DNA of 64,000 bases from Phycicoccus avicenniae (GCF_018139485.1 NZ_JAGSNF010000006.1:1-64000); one strand, 5' to 3'. Counted from the stretch's first letter, positions 54,479-63,800 are shown. Numbers and translations: made by a program. Notes: generated by a model not told the origin, from the sequence alone.

Positions 54479-54924
54479 CCCGGGCGCGAGCCCTCGGGGC
54501 GGCGGCAGCGACGAGCGCTGGCGCCGTCCTGCTGTCCGGGTGCTCGGGCGCCGTCGAGGTGTCCGTCCCCGGGGGCGCGGACGTCGACGCGTGCGCCGAC
54601 CCGGCGTGGCCGCGGACGGTGAGCGGCCTGGAGCCGCGCGAGACCTCTGCGGGCTCCCCCGCCGTCGCGGCCTGGGGCGACCCCGCCGTCGTCGCCCGCT
54701 GCGGCGTGGCCGCCATCCCCCCGACCGAGGTCGAGTGCATCGAGGTCGACGGCGCCGGCTGGGTTCCGGAAGCGCTCTCGGACGGGACCCGGTTCGTCTC
54801 CTTCGGGCGCGACCCGGCGGTCGAGGTGCTCGTCCCGTCCGAGTACGACCCGGCGCCGCTCCTGCTGCCCGGTTTCACCGCCGTCGCCGACGCCCTGCCC
54901 TCGAACGGGCTCGACTGCCGCTGA
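54457..54924 (+). CDS. DUF3515 family lipoprotein
   Basis: 155 residues from GTG 54457, which overlaps the preceding gene by 22 bases; the alternative CTG 54475 sits on its stop. N-terminal basic region and lipobox LLSGCSG give a lipoprotein signal with acylated Cys. The outer part (VARCGVAAIPPTEVECIEVD, GTRFVSFGRDPAVEVLVPSE) matches DUF3515 of actinobacteria, which is of unknown function and typically follows an AsnC-type gene near thiL. Confidence 0.85.
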   Translation: MHGGPRLTRARALGAAAATSAGAVLLSGCSGAVEVSVPGGADVDACADPAWPRTVSGLEPRETSAGSPAVAAWGDPAVVARCGVAAIPPTEVECIEVDGAGWVPEALSDGTRFVSFGRDPAVEVLVPSEYDPAPLLLPGFTAVADALPSNGLDCR

Positions 54925-54927
54925 GGG

Positions 54928-55701
54928 TCAGGCCGCGGGCGGGAGGGTGAGGACCTCGACGCCGTCCTCGGTGACGGCGACGGTGTGCTCGCTGTGCGCC
55001 GTCCGGCAGCCGGTGGCGCTGCGGAGGGTCCAGCCGTCGGCGTCGGTGACGAGCCGGTCCGTGTCGGCCATGACCCACGGCTCGAGCGCCAGCAGCAGGC
55101 CGGGACGCAGGCGCATCCCGCGTCCGGGACGGCCGAGGTTCGGCACGTGCGGGTCCTGGTGCATCGTCGAGCCGATCCCGTGCCCGCCGAAGTCGGTGTT
55201 CACGGTGTACCCGTCGCCCGTGAGCACCTGCCCGATGGCGTGCGAGACGTCGCCGAGCCGCGCGTCGGGCGACACTGCCCCGACGGCCGCGGCGAGGGCG
55301 CGCTCGGTCGTGTCGACGAGCGCGAGGTCGTCCGGCGCGGGGGTACCGACGACGAAGCTCACGGCGGCGTCGGCGGCCACCCCGCGGAGCAGGACGGCGA
55401 GGTCGAGCGTCACGAGGTCCCCGTCGGCGAGCTCCTGGTCACGGGGCCGGCCGTGCAGGACGGCGTCGTTGACCGAGGTGCAGACGTGGTGCCCGAACGG
55501 GCCCCGCCCGAAGGACGGCTCGTAGTCGACGTAGCAGGACAGGGCGCCGGCGTCCTCGATCATCGCCTTCGCCCAGCCGTCGATCTCGAGGAGGTTCGTC
55601 CCCGGCCCGCACCGCTCCCGGAGGGTGGCGAGGATGCGGCCGACGAGCGCCCCGGTGCGGCGGGCCCGGTCGACCTCGGACGGGGCGAGGATCTCGATCA
55701 C
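54928..55701 (-). CDS. map: Methionine aminopeptidase, type I
   Basis: 257 residues from GTG 55701. Metal ligands: Asp of LVTLDLAVLLRGVAADAAVS (two Asp), His in DFGGHGIGSTMHQDP, Glu in LALEPWVMA and Glu in SEHTVAVTEDGVEVL. It removes the initiator Met from nascent chains. The N-terminal start is MIEILAPSEV; genomes of this group often carry another copy near secY. 3 bases after folC. Confidence 0.95.
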   Translation of the reverse strand: MIEILAPSEVDRARRTGALVGRILATLRERCGPGTNLLEIDGWAKAMIEDAGALSCYVDYEPSFGRGPFGHHVCTSVNDAVLHGRPRDQELADGDLVTLDLAVLLRGVAADAAVSFVVGTPAPDDLALVDTTERALAAAVGAVSPDARLGDVSHAIGQVLTGDGYTVNTDFGGHGIGSTMHQDPHVPNLGRPGRGMRLRPGLLLALEPWVMADTDRLVTDADGWTLRSATGCRTAHSEHTVAVTEDGVEVLTLPPAA

Positions 55702-55704
55702 GGC

Positions 55705-57096
55705 TCAGACGTCCGTCGTGCCGAGGAGCATCCGGACCTCGGCGGCCGTGACGACCGAGCCCGTCGCGAGGACGCCTCCGCCCACGCCACCCTCGTCGGC
55801 GAGACCGGCGGCCGTGTCGAGCGCGTCGGGGAGGTCCTGGACGACCGTCACCCGGTGCTCGCCGAAGATGTCCGCGGCGATCTGGCCGAGCTCGGACGGA
55901 CGCATCGAGCGCGGCGAGGAGTTGCGGGTGACGACGACCTCGTCGAGCGCGGGCTCGAGGGTCTCGAGCATCTCCGTCGCGTCCTTGTCGGACATGACGG
56001 CCAGGACCCCGACCAGCCGGACGAACGTGAAGGCCTCCGACAGCGCGGTCCGCAGCGCCCGGGCACCCGCCGGGTTGTGCGCGGCGTCGACGACGACCGT
56101 GGGGCTGCGCCGGACGATCTCGAGCCGTCCCGGCGAGGTGACGGCGGCGAGCCCGGCGCGCAGGACGTCGAGGTCGAGGGGCTGATTCCCGCCCCCGACG
56201 AACGCCTCGACGGCGGCGACGGCCACGGCGGCGTTCTGCGCCTGGTGCGCCCCGTACAGCGGGAGGAAGAGGTCGGGGTAGTCGGCGGCGAGGCCGCGCA
56301 GCGAGATCTGCTGGCCGCCGACGGCGACGTCCTGGGCGGTGACGCCGAAGTCGTTGCTCTCGAAGACGATCCGGGCGCCGACCTCGGCCGCGCGCTCGAC
56401 GAGCACCTCGGCGGCGTCGCGGTCCTCCTGCACCCCGCTCACGGCGATGCCGTCGGCCTTGATGATCCCGGCCTTCTCCTGGGCGATCTCCTCCGGGGTG
56501 TCGCCGAGGAAGCGGCGGTGGTCGACGTCGATCGGGGTGACGACGGACACCGGGGCGTCGACGACGTTCGTCGCGTCCCACGAGCCGCCCATGCCGACCT
56601 CGACGACGGCGACGTCGACCGGCAGGTCGGCGAAGGCCGCGTAGGCGACGGCGACGAGGACCTCGAAGTACGTCATCGCCGGGCCGCCGGCGGTGATCGA
56701 GCGGGCGTCGACCATCTCGACGAACGGGATGACGTCGTCGTAGGCGGCGAGGAAGCGCTCGGCGTCGATCGGCTGCCCGCCGATCGCGATGCGCTCGAGC
56801 ATCGAGTGCAGGTGGGGGCTCGTGAACCGGCCGGTCTTCAGCCCCATCTCGCGCAGCACCGACTCGGCGATGCGGGCGGTGGACGTCTTGCCGTTCGTGC
56901 CGGTGACGTGGAGGACCGGGAAGGTGCGCTGCGGGTCGCCGAGCAGCTCCATGACGGCCTGGATGCGGTCGAGCGAGGGCTGCAGGTCGTGCTCCGGCGC
57001 GCGGGAGAGGATGGCCTCCTCGACCTCGCGGAGGCGCTTGCGGACCTCGAGCTGGTGGGCGGCCTCACGCTGGGCGGCGTCGGGTGCGGGACTCAC
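55705..57096 (-). CDS. folC: Bifunctional dihydrofolate / folylpolyglutamate synthase
   Basis: 463 residues from GTG 57096 (GGGAGG upstream). P-loop VTGTNGKTSTARIAESVL, FTSPHLHSMLERI, the VVEVGMGGSWDATNVV motif, and the C-terminal ligase domain (VVVDAAHNPAGARALR). It couples glutamate to dihydropteroate or tetrahydrofolate using ATP. Lies between ileS and map on the same strand, separated from ileS by a repeat-rich 276-base gap. Confidence 0.96.
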   Translation of the reverse strand: MSPAPDAAQREAAHQLEVRKRLREVEEAILSRAPEHDLQPSLDRIQAVMELLGDPQRTFPVLHVTGTNGKTSTARIAESVLREMGLKTGRFTSPHLHSMLERIAIGGQPIDAERFLAAYDDVIPFVEMVDARSITAGGPAMTYFEVLVAVAYAAFADLPVDVAVVEVGMGGSWDATNVVDAPVSVVTPIDVDHRRFLGDTPEEIAQEKAGIIKADGIAVSGVQEDRDAAEVLVERAAEVGARIVFESNDFGVTAQDVAVGGQQISLRGLAADYPDLFLPLYGAHQAQNAAVAVAAVEAFVGGGNQPLDLDVLRAGLAAVTSPGRLEIVRRSPTVVVDAAHNPAGARALRTALSEAFTFVRLVGVLAVMSDKDATEMLETLEPALDEVVVTRNSSPRSMRPSELGQIAADIFGEHRVTVVQDLPDALDTAAGLADEGGVGGGVLATGSVVTAAEVRMLLGTTDV

Positions 57097-57180
57097 CCGC
57101 CCATCCTCCCGCAGCCGGGTGGGCGGGCGCACATCCCGTCCCCACGAGACGCAACCCGACCACGCGCCCCACCGGCCTCC

Positions 57181-57244
57181 ACATTTCGGGGTGACCCCGA
57201 AATGTCCGGTGAGACAAGACCTCGGAGGTCCTGCCTCACCGGAC
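57181..57244. repeat. Two adjoining large palindromes 3' of ileS
   Basis: 57181-57205 is a perfect 25-base dyad (12-bp arms around one base: ACATTTCGGGGT and its complement). 57204-57244 is a 41-base palindrome with 20-bp arms and only two mismatches per arm, both G-U compatible in RNA. They share two bases. Located in the ileS-folC gap on the ileS downstream side; either could end ileS transcription. Confidence 0.85.
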
Positions 57245-57260
57245 GTTCTCTTGTCTCGCA

Positions 57261-57377
57261 GTCAGGTGCCGACCGGTCAGGGCTGTCTCGGGGTCAGGTG
57301 CCGACCGGTCAGGGCTGCCTCGGGGTCAGGTGCCGACCGGTCAGGGCTGTCTCGGGGTCAGGTGCGCACCGGTCAGG
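57261..57377. repeat. 32-bp tandem repeat, 3.7 copies, ending in the ileS stop codon
   Basis: Units 57261-57292, 57293-57324, 57325-57356 and a partial 57357-57377. The third-to-last base pair differs by T/C only. Each unit holds the palindrome GACCGGTC. The last copy runs over the ileS TGA (57375-57373). There are no spacers, so it is not CRISPR. Confidence 0.9.
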
Positions 57378-60300
57378 CCCGCTTCGTCACCCGGAGGTGA
57401 GCCTTGTGACCGTCGCCGACGGCCGCGACGACGACGCCGTCACCGTCCGGGGACTCCAGCTCGACGACCTCGTCGGCGAGGGTCTCCCCCGCGACGAGGG
57501 TCCGGTGGGCCTCCAGCGCCTCGAGCACCTCGGGGTCGCCGCCGACCGCGAGCACGATCCGGTCCGACACCTCGAACCCGGCGTCCTTGCGCGCCTGCTG
57601 GACGGCCCGGACGAGGTCGCGGGCCAGCCCTTCGCGGGCCAGGTCGGCGCTCACCTCGGTGTCGAGGACGAGGAACCCCCCACCGGGCAGCATCGCCGTC
57701 GCCCGTGACCCGCCGGCCGCCGCGTCGACGACGGTGTCGAGCGTGTACTCGCCCTCGAGGAGGACGAGGCCGCCGGCCGTCACGGTGCCGTCCTCGCCGA
57801 CCGACCAGTCACCGGACTTCGACCCCTTGATCGCGCCCTGGACCTCCCGCCCGAGGCGCGGACCCGCGGCCCGGGCGTTGACGGTGAGCCGCTGGCTGAT
57901 GCCGAAGTCGGCCTCCGACGCCGTCGCGAGGTCGACGACCGACACGCTCTTGACGTTGAGCTCGTCGCGCACGATGCCGGCGAACGGCTCGAACGCCGCC
58001 GGGTCGGCCGTGACGACGGTGAGCTCGCGTAGCGGCAGCCGCACCCGCAGGTTCTCGGCCTTGCGCAGCGAGGACCCCGTCGAGCAGACCGCCCGCACCT
58101 GGTCCATCGCGGCGACGAGCACGTCGTCGGCCGGCAAGTCGTCCGCGTCCGGCCAGTCCGCGAGGTGCACGGAGCGACCGCCGGTGAGCCCGCGCCAGAC
58201 CTCCTCGGTGACGAGCGGCAGCAGCGGCGCCGCGACCCGGGTGAGCACCTCGAGGACCGTGTAGAGCGTGTCGAACGCCGCCTCGGCCGCCGAGGAGTCC
58301 CCGGACCCGGTGTCCCAGAACCGCTCCCGCGAGCGCCGGATGTACCAGTTCGTCAGCACGTCGACGAACCCGCGCACCGCGTCGCACGCCCCGGCGACGT
58401 CGTAGGAGTCCATCTGGCCCGTCACCGTCTCGACGAGGCGGCGGGTCCTCGCGAGGAGGTACCGGTCGAGCGGGTCGGGCGAGCCGGTGGACCAGCGTGC
58501 CTCGTACCCGGCGCCGCCGGCCATCGCGTTGGCGTAGAGGCCGAAGAAGTACCAGGAGGACCACAGCGGCAGCAGCACCTGGCGCACGCCCTCGCGGATG
58601 CCCTCCTCGGTGACGACGAGGTTGCCGCCCCGCAGGATCGGGCTGGCCATGAGGAACCAGCGCATCGCGTCGGCGCCGTCGCGGTCGAACACCTCGCGCA
58701 CGTCCGGGTAGTTGCGCAGCGACTTGCTCATCTTCTGGCCGTCGTTGCCGAGGACGATGCCGTGGCTGATGCACGCCTCGAACGCCGGCCGGTCGAACAG
58801 GGCCGTCGCGAGGATGTGCAGGGTGTAGAACCAGCCGCGGGTCTGCCCGATGTACTCGACGATGAAGTCGGCCGGGAAGTGCGCGTCCTGGCTGTCGGTA
58901 CCGGCGAACCAGTCCGCGTTCTCGAACGGGTAGTGCACCTGCGCGTAGCTCATCGAGCCGGAGTCGAACCACACGTCGAGGACGTCGGTGACGCGGCGCA
59001 TCGTCGAGCGGCCGGTCGGGTCGTCCGGGTTGGGCCGGGTCAGCTCGTCGACGAACGGGCGGTGCAGGTCGGGGTTGCCCTCGCGGTCGCGCGGCAGGTC
59101 ACCGAAGTCCCGCTCCATCTCGGCGAACGAGCCGTAGACGTCGATCCGCGGGTACGCGGGGTCGTCGGACTTCCACACCGGGACCGGGCTGCCCCAGAAC
59201 CGGTTCCGCGTGATCGACCAGTCGCGGGCGTTCTCGAGCCAGGTGCCGAACTGGCCGTCCTTGACGTGCTCGGGCACCCACGTGATCTGTTGGTTCAGCG
59301 CGACCATCCGCTCCTTGACCGCGGTGACCTCGACGAACCAGGACTCCACGCCCTTGTAGATGAGGGGCTCGCGGCAGCGCCAGCAGTGCGGGTAGCTGTG
59401 GTCGTAGGTCTCGCGGCGCAGCAGGACCGTGCCGGGCGAGACCGACCCGGTCGGGCCCTCGCCGCGGGTCATCGCGCGGAGGTGGTCGATGACGAAGGCG
59501 TTCGCGTCGAAGACCTGCATGCCCTCGTAGTCGGTGACCGGCGCGGTGAACTTCCCGTCCCGGCCGACCGGCATGACGGCCTCGATGCCCTCGCGGTCGG
59601 TCACCTGCTTGTCGACCTCACCGAAGGCGCCGGCGGTGTGCACGACCCCGGTGCCGTCGGTCGTCGTCACGGCGTCGTCGGCCGCGACGACGCGGAAGGC
59701 GTTCTCGTGTCCCGCGTAGTACGAGAACGGCGGGGTGTAGGAGCGCCCGACGAGGTCGGCTCCGCGGTACCGCCCGAGCACCTCGGGCTCCCCGTCCCCA
59801 CCGGCGAGCTCGCGGGCGTACGCGGCGAGACGGGCCTCGGCGAGCACGTACCGCGCCCTCGCCTCGGTCCCGGGCACCGGTGCCTCGACGACGACGTAGT
59901 CGATGTCCGAGCCGACCATCGCCGCGAGGTTGCTCGGCAGCGTCCACGGCGTCGTCGTCCACACGAGGAGGTGCGCGCCGTCGAGGAGCCGGTCGGTGCC
60001 GGTGTCGTCCAGGAGGTAGCCGACGGTGACGGAGGGGTCCTGCCGCATCCGGTAGGTCTCCTCGTCCATCCGCAGCTCGTGGTTGGATAGCGGGGTCTCG
60101 TCGTTCCAGCAGTACGGCAGGACCCGGAAGCCCTCGTAGACCCAGCCCTTGTCGTACAGGGACTTGAAGGCCCAGATGACCGACTCCATGTAGTCGGCGT
60201 TCATCGTCCGGTAGTCGTGGTCGAAGTCGACCCACCGGGCCTGGCGGGTCACGTAGTCGCGCCACTCGCCGGTGTACTTCATCACCGACTCGCGGCAGGC

Positions 60301-60708
60301 GGCGTTGAACTTCTCGATGCCGAGCTCGAGGATCTCGTCGGTCGTCTTGATGCCGTTCAGGCGCATCGCCTCGAGCTCGGCGGGCAGGCCGTGGGTGTCC
60401 CAGCCGAAGCGCCGCTCGACGCGCTGGCCGCGCATCGTCCGGTACCGCGGGACGACGTCCTTGACGTAGCCGGTCAGCAGGTGGCCGTAGTGCGGCAGCC
60501 CGTTCGCGAAGGGCGGGCCGTCGTAGAAGACGAACTCGTTCTCGCCCCGCTCCCCGGGGTCGCGCTGCTCGACCGAGGCCCGGAAGGTCCCGTCTGACTC
60601 CCAGTGCGCGAGGACGGCCTCCTCGACCTGCGGGAAGCGCGGGCTCGCGGGCACGCCGAACGCGGCGCCGGTGTGCTCACCGGTCGTGGAGACCTTGGGG
60701 TACGTCAT
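57373..60708 (-). CDS. ileS: Isoleucine-tRNA ligase
   Basis: 1111 residues from ATG 60708 with AGGAGAG 8 bases upstream; long form of IleRS (type with C-terminal extension, common in actinobacteria and eukaryotes). Class I motifs: HYGH in [17 protein letters not shown] (73-76), KMSKS in [14 protein letters not shown] near residue 655. The editing domain (CP1, about 190-400) contains [16 protein letters not shown]. It charges tRNA-Ile. Expression is regulated by the T-box leader upstream. Confidence 0.97.
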   Translation of the reverse strand: MTYPKVSTTGEHTGAAFGVPASPRFPQVEEAVLAHWESDGTFRASVEQRDPGERGENEFVFYDGPPFANGLPHYGHLLTGYVKDVVPRYRTMRGQRVERRFGWDTHGLPAELEAMRLNGIKTTDEILELGIEKFNAACRESVMKYTGEWRDYVTRQARWVDFDHDYRTMNADYMESVIWAFKSLYDKGWVYEGFRVLPYCWNDETPLSNHELRMDEETYRMRQDPSVTVGYLLDDTGTDRLLDGAHLLVWTTTPWTLPSNLAAMVGSDIDYVVVEAPVPGTEARARYVLAEARLAAYARELAGGDGEPEVLGRYRGADLVGRSYTPPFSYYAGHENAFRVVAADDAVTTTDGTGVVHTAGAFGEVDKQVTDREGIEAVMPVGRDGKFTAPVTDYEGMQVFDANAFVIDHLRAMTRGEGPTGSVSPGTVLLRRETYDHSYPHCWRCREPLIYKGVESWFVEVTAVKERMVALNQQITWVPEHVKDGQFGTWLENARDWSITRNRFWGSPVPVWKSDDPAYPRIDVYGSFAEMERDFGDLPRDREGNPDLHRPFVDELTRPNPDDPTGRSTMRRVTDVLDVWFDSGSMSYAQVHYPFENADWFAGTDSQDAHFPADFIVEYIGQTRGWFYTLHILATALFDRPAFEACISHGIVLGNDGQKMSKSLRNYPDVREVFDRDGADAMRWFLMASPILRGGNLVVTEEGIREGVRQVLLPLWSSWYFFGLYANAMAGGAGYEARWSTGSPDPLDRYLLARTRRLVETVTGQMDSYDVAGACDAVRGFVDVLTNWYIRRSRERFWDTGSGDSSAAEAAFDTLYTVLEVLTRVAAPLLPLVTEEVWRGLTGGRSVHLADWPDADDLPADDVLVAAMDQVRAVCSTGSSLRKAENLRVRLPLRELTVVTADPAAFEPFAGIVRDELNVKSVSVVDLATASEADFGISQRLTVNARAAGPRLGREVQGAIKGSKSGDWSVGEDGTVTAGGLVLLEGEYTLDTVVDAAAGGSRATAMLPGGGFLVLDTEVSADLAREGLARDLVRAVQQARKDAGFEVSDRIVLAVGGDPEVLEALEAHRTLVAGETLADEVVELESPDGDGVVVAAVGDGHKAHLRVTKRA

Positions 60709-60940
60709 CGCGGGGCTCTCCTGCGGGGGCTCGACTCGTGGGGCCACGAGGACGACGGGTCCGGCCGCTGGGCCGGGCACCACCGCGGTGCCACCTCGCT
60801 TGCCGCCCCATCGGGACGGCCGCTCTTGCGGAAGGTCGTGACGTGACCCCGACGTCCGGGTCTAGTGAGACGAGGGCTGGGCCCTCGCCCGTTCTTCCGG
60901 AGGCTCGCCGCTGATGACGGCTCGGTCGCCTGTGCCCTCG
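60709..60940 (-). ncRNA. T-box riboswitch leader of ileS
   Basis: Minus-strand leader of about 230 bases. The T-box sequence GGTGGCACCGCGG is at 60795-60783. Near the 5' end the specifier region contains ATC (60915-60913), an Ile codon, inside a loop flanked by CCGTC and AGCGG, as in actinobacterial ileS T-boxes. Uncharged tRNA-Ile should pair with ATC and with TGGC. Actinobacterial ileS T-boxes are known to act on translation initiation. Confidence 0.85.
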
Positions 60941-60946
60941 ATGATA
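60941..60946 (-). promoter_or_regulatory. ileS promoter -10 (TATCAT)
   Basis: Minus-strand TATCAT just before the T-box leader. The region 60965-60970 would be a -35 and is shared, on the other strand, with the cobalamin operon promoter. Confidence 0.55.
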
Positions 60947-60964
60947 ACGGCAGGTGGTCCCCGG

Positions 60965-60993
60965 TTCCGACGGGGTTGCGCAGGGGGTACAGT
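60965..60993 (+). promoter_or_regulatory. Promoter of the cobalamin-riboswitch operon
   Basis: -35 TTCCGA (60965-60970), 17-base spacer, -10 TACAGT (60988-60993), leading directly into the riboswitch. Confidence 0.55.
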
Positions 60994-61110
60994 CCAGGTC
61001 GTCGCCCCGGTGGCGACACCCACACGCACCTCACGGGGGAAGCCGGTCGAAGTCCGGCACTGTCCCGCAGCCGTAGGCCACGTCAGTGGCGAGTCGGAAT
61101 GCCCGAGGGA
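60994..61110 (+). ncRNA. Cobalamin (AdoCbl-type) riboswitch aptamer
   Basis: Contains the conserved core: GGGGAAGCCGGTCGAAGTCC (61035-61054), the following GGCAC-TGTCCCGC-GCCGTAGGCC block (61055-61079), and a B12-box-like AGTCGGAATGCCC (61092-61104). This corresponds to the universal GGGAA...GGTGCxAxTCC..GGCAC.GTCCCGC pattern. It precedes the transcobalamin-like gene by about 105 bases. Cobalamin binding would reduce expression, as in known cobalamin riboswitches. Confidence 0.9.
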
Positions 61111-61175
61111 TGCGAGCGGCTCCACACACACCGTCGAGGAACGCGGGACGGAGCCCGGCAGGCCGGCGCCGTCCG

Positions 61176-61202
61176 GCGGTTCGGGTCATCGTCACGAACC
61201 GC
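61176..61202 (+). promoter_or_regulatory. Hairpin next to the ribosome-binding site (riboswitch expression platform)
   Basis: GCGGTTCG (61176-61183) and CGAACCGC (61195-61202) form a perfect 8-bp stem ending 2 bases before the AGGAAG ribosome-binding site, consistent with translational control. Confidence 0.5.
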
Positions 61203-61215
61203 TCAGGAAGGCCCC

Positions 61216-62865
61216 ATGCCCACCACCACGCTCCGCCCCGGCGCCCGCGCGCTCGGGGCCCTGCTCGTCTCCGCCGCACTCGTCGGCGCCCCCTCGGCCG
61301 CCCTGGCCGACGAGACCCCGAGCCCCACGTCCACGCCGACGTCCACCGCGACCGCCTCCCCGGAGCCGACCGCGACCACCACGGACGAGGCGACCCCCAC
61401 GACCTCCTCCACGCCCGAGGCCACCGCGACCCCCGAGCCGCCGGCCACCACCGAGCCGACCACGGACGCGACCGGGGCCACGGACCCGACGCCCGCCGAG
61501 CCGACCCCGTCGGCGTCCGACGACGCGGCGACGACGGCCCCGATGGTCCCCGGCGGCGACGCGGCGCGCTACGGCGTGCAGGCCGTCGAGGGTCCCGCGA
61601 CCTCGACCGACCCGGTGCTCGTCGGGGCGAACTACCTCGAGGAGGAGCTGCGCCGGGGGGACCACGTCCTGTCCCAGGTCTTCGACGGCGTGTCCTACCC
61701 CGACTACGGGCTCACCGCCGACGCGGTGCTCGCGCTCGCCGCGTCCGGCACCGGGCAGGACGAGGCGACGCTCGCGACGGAGGCGCTCGCGGACAACGCC
61801 CTGCAGTACGTCGGCTTCGGCGACCCGAACGAGATCGCCGCCGGTGCCGTCGCCAAGCTGCTCAACGTCGCCGTCGCCCAGGGGGTCGACCCGACCGCCT
61901 TCGGCACCTACGACCTCGTCGCAACGCTCCAGGCGCGCGAGAACGCGCAGGGCCGCTTCGTCGACCAGTCCGCGTACGGCGACTACTCCAACACCTTCGG
62001 CCAGTCCTTCGCCGTCATCGGCCTGCACCGGGCCGCGCCGGGCGGCGCGAGCGCCGACGCGTCGGCCTACCTCGCCGCGCAGCAGTGCCCGGGGGGTGGC
62101 TTCGCCCTCACGATGACCGACGCCGGCTGCTCGGACGACGCGAACGCCGACCCCGACGCCACGGCGATGGCCGTCCAGGCGCTCGACGCGGTGGGCGGCT
62201 ACTCCGCCGAGACGGGCGCCGGGCTCGACTACCTCGCCGGCCTCCAGGACGCGGACGGGGGCAACGGCGGTGGCGGCCCCACCGCGCCGGTCAACGCCAA
62301 CAGCACCGGGCTCGCCGGCCAGGCCTACCTCGCGGGCGGTCGCACGGCGCAGGCCCGGTCCAGCGCGTCCTTCCTCACCGACCTCCAGCTCGGGTGCGAC
62401 GTGGCCGCCCCGCTACGTGGTGCCGTCGCGTACGACGAGGCGCGCTTCGACGCCGCGACGGCCGCGGGCCAGGACGCCGCACCCAGCGACCAGGACCGTC
62501 GCTCCACGGCCCAGGCCCTGCTCGCCCTCGCGGGGGTCCCGCTCGGGACGGTGACCGCCACGGGCGCCGCCGCCGAGGCCCCGGAGCTCGCGTGCGCCGA
62601 GCCGGAGCCCACGGCGACGCCGACGGCCACCCCGACCGCCACCCCCGGCGACCCGACGGCGGAGCCCACGGCCGACGCCTCGGACGAGCCGACCTCCGGC
62701 GCCGTCGGCGGCGGGTCCGACACCCCCGTCGCGGCGGGCCCCACGGGCGCGCTCGCCCAGACCGGCACGGACCCGATCCTGCCGGTCGCACTCGGGCTGC
62801 TGCTCCTCGTGCTCGGCGCCGCCGCCGCGTACGCCTCGAAGCGGCAGCGAGGGGCGCACGCCTGA
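61216..62865 (+). CDS. Secreted alpha-toroid (prenyltransferase/terpene-cyclase-fold) protein, transcobalamin-like, with LAQTG sorting tail
   Basis: 549 residues from ATG 61216, AGGAAG upstream. Signal peptide (1-31: MPTTTLRPGARALGALLVSA, then ..AALADE). Thr/Ser/Pro/Glu-rich spacer about 32-115. Alpha-toroid domain about 130-460 of repeated helix pairs: DYGLTADAVLALAASGT, ANSTGLAGQAYLAGG, DATAMAVQALDAVGGY, DQDRRSTAQALLALAGVP. This is the fold of squalene/prenyltransferase repeats and of the alpha-domain of transcobalamin/intrinsic factor. It has no catalytic motif I recognise. A second Thr/Pro spacer (about 455-500) leads to LAQTG (513-517), a hydrophobic stretch and KRQRGAHA, i.e. a sortase (class E) cell-wall sorting signal. 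Riboswitch-controlled B12 binding is the best inference. Confidence 0.8.
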   Translation: MPTTTLRPGARALGALLVSAALVGAPSAALADETPSPTSTPTSTATASPEPTATTTDEATPTTSSTPEATATPEPPATTEPTTDATGATDPTPAEPTPSASDDAATTAPMVPGGDAARYGVQAVEGPATSTDPVLVGANYLEEELRRGDHVLSQVFDGVSYPDYGLTADAVLALAASGTGQDEATLATEALADNALQYVGFGDPNEIAAGAVAKLLNVAVAQGVDPTAFGTYDLVATLQARENAQGRFVDQSAYGDYSNTFGQSFAVIGLHRAAPGGASADASAYLAAQQCPGGGFALTMTDAGCSDDANADPDATAMAVQALDAVGGYSAETGAGLDYLAGLQDADGGNGGGGPTAPVNANSTGLAGQAYLAGGRTAQARSSASFLTDLQLGCDVAAPLRGAVAYDEARFDAATAAGQDAAPSDQDRRSTAQALLALAGVPLGTVTATGAAAEAPELACAEPEPTATPTATPTATPGDPTAEPTADASDEPTSGAVGGGSDTPVAAGPTGALAQTGTDPILPVALGLLLLVLGAAAAYASKRQRGAHA

Positions 62866-63788
62866 TGCGGCGCGGCATCGCCTCCCGTCTCCTCGGGACG
62901 CTCGCGGCGGCGGGGCTGGCCTCGGCCGGCCTCGTCGCCGCGGCGGCGCCCGCCCAGGCCGCCGCCTGCGAGGGCACGTCCGGCGTCACCGTCGTCGTGG
63001 ACTTCGGCGGCTCCACCCAGGTCCGGTGCGCCGCAGGTGACCCCGGGTCCGGGCTCGCGGCCCTCGCGGCCGCCGGCTTCTCCGTGACCCAGGTGCAGAC
63101 CCAGCCCGGGTTCGTCTGCCGGATCGACGGCGCCCCGAGCAGCGACCCGTGCCGCAACACCCCGCCGACGACGGCCTACTGGTCCTACTGGCACGCCTCG
63201 CGGGGCGGGTCGTGGTCCTACAGCAACCTCGGCGCGGGGTCCTACGACCCGGCACCGGGCAGCGTCGAGGGCTGGTCCTTCGGCGGGGGCGGTCAGCCCG
63301 GCACCGCCCCTCCGGCGCCGACCCGCACGACCGCACCGGCACCGACGACCACCCCGAAGAAGACCTCCACCCCGAAGCCGACGTCCGGAGGGTCGTCGAC
63401 GACGCCGTCCCGCGGGGGGTCCGGTGGCGGGTCCACCTCCGGCGGGTCCGGCGGGACGACCTCCGGTGGCTCCTCGACGGGTGGCGGCACCGGCGGAGGC
63501 GCCGACGCCGACGACCCCACGGCCTCCCCTTCGGCGACGAGGAAGCCGCCCCGCGCGAAGGCCTCCCCGAGCCCGAGCGCGTCGGACAGCGTTACGCCCT
63601 CCTCGTCGGCCACGCCGTCGGACGCCCCCGGCGATGCACCGAGCGAGGACCCCCGGGAGCTCGCCGCGTCGCCGACCTCCGCCACGGGGTCCGGGTCGGG
63701 CACGGGCACGCTCCTCACCGGGCTGGGGCTCGCCGCGCTCGTCGCCGCGGGCGCCGGCTGGACGATGTGGCGACGGCGCAGCGCCTGA
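62865..63788 (+). CDS. Secreted DUF4430 (transcobalamin C-terminal-like) protein with C-terminal membrane anchor
   Basis: 307 residues; ATG 62865 shares one base with the preceding stop (TGATG). Signal peptide 1-33. Residues 34-145 form DUF4430: GVTVVVDFGGSTQVRCAAGD, a Cys pair around FVCRIDGAPSSDPCRN, and the aromatic signature AYWSYWHASRGGSWSYSNLG and SYDPAPGSVEGWSFG. DUF4430 is the family related to the beta-domain of transcobalamin and intrinsic factor, which caps cobalamin. A long Gly/Ser/Thr/Pro linker (145-270) leads to a C-terminal helix (LLTGLGLAALVAAGAGWTMW) and RRRSA; no LPxTG-type motif is seen, so it is membrane- rather than wall-anchored. Confidence 0.85.
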   Translation: MRRGIASRLLGTLAAAGLASAGLVAAAAPAQAAACEGTSGVTVVVDFGGSTQVRCAAGDPGSGLAALAAAGFSVTQVQTQPGFVCRIDGAPSSDPCRNTPPTTAYWSYWHASRGGSWSYSNLGAGSYDPAPGSVEGWSFGGGGQPGTAPPAPTRTTAPAPTTTPKKTSTPKPTSGGSSTTPSRGGSGGGSTSGGSGGTTSGGSSTGGGTGGGADADDPTASPSATRKPPRAKASPSPSASDSVTPSSSATPSDAPGDAPSEDPRELAASPTSATGSGSGTGTLLTGLGLAALVAAGAGWTMWRRRSA

Positions 63789-63800
63789 GGTGAGCACGCC

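Noticed and set aside
57261-57377. CRISPR array
   Set aside because: The 32-bp units abut one another without variable spacers, and no cas genes are present.
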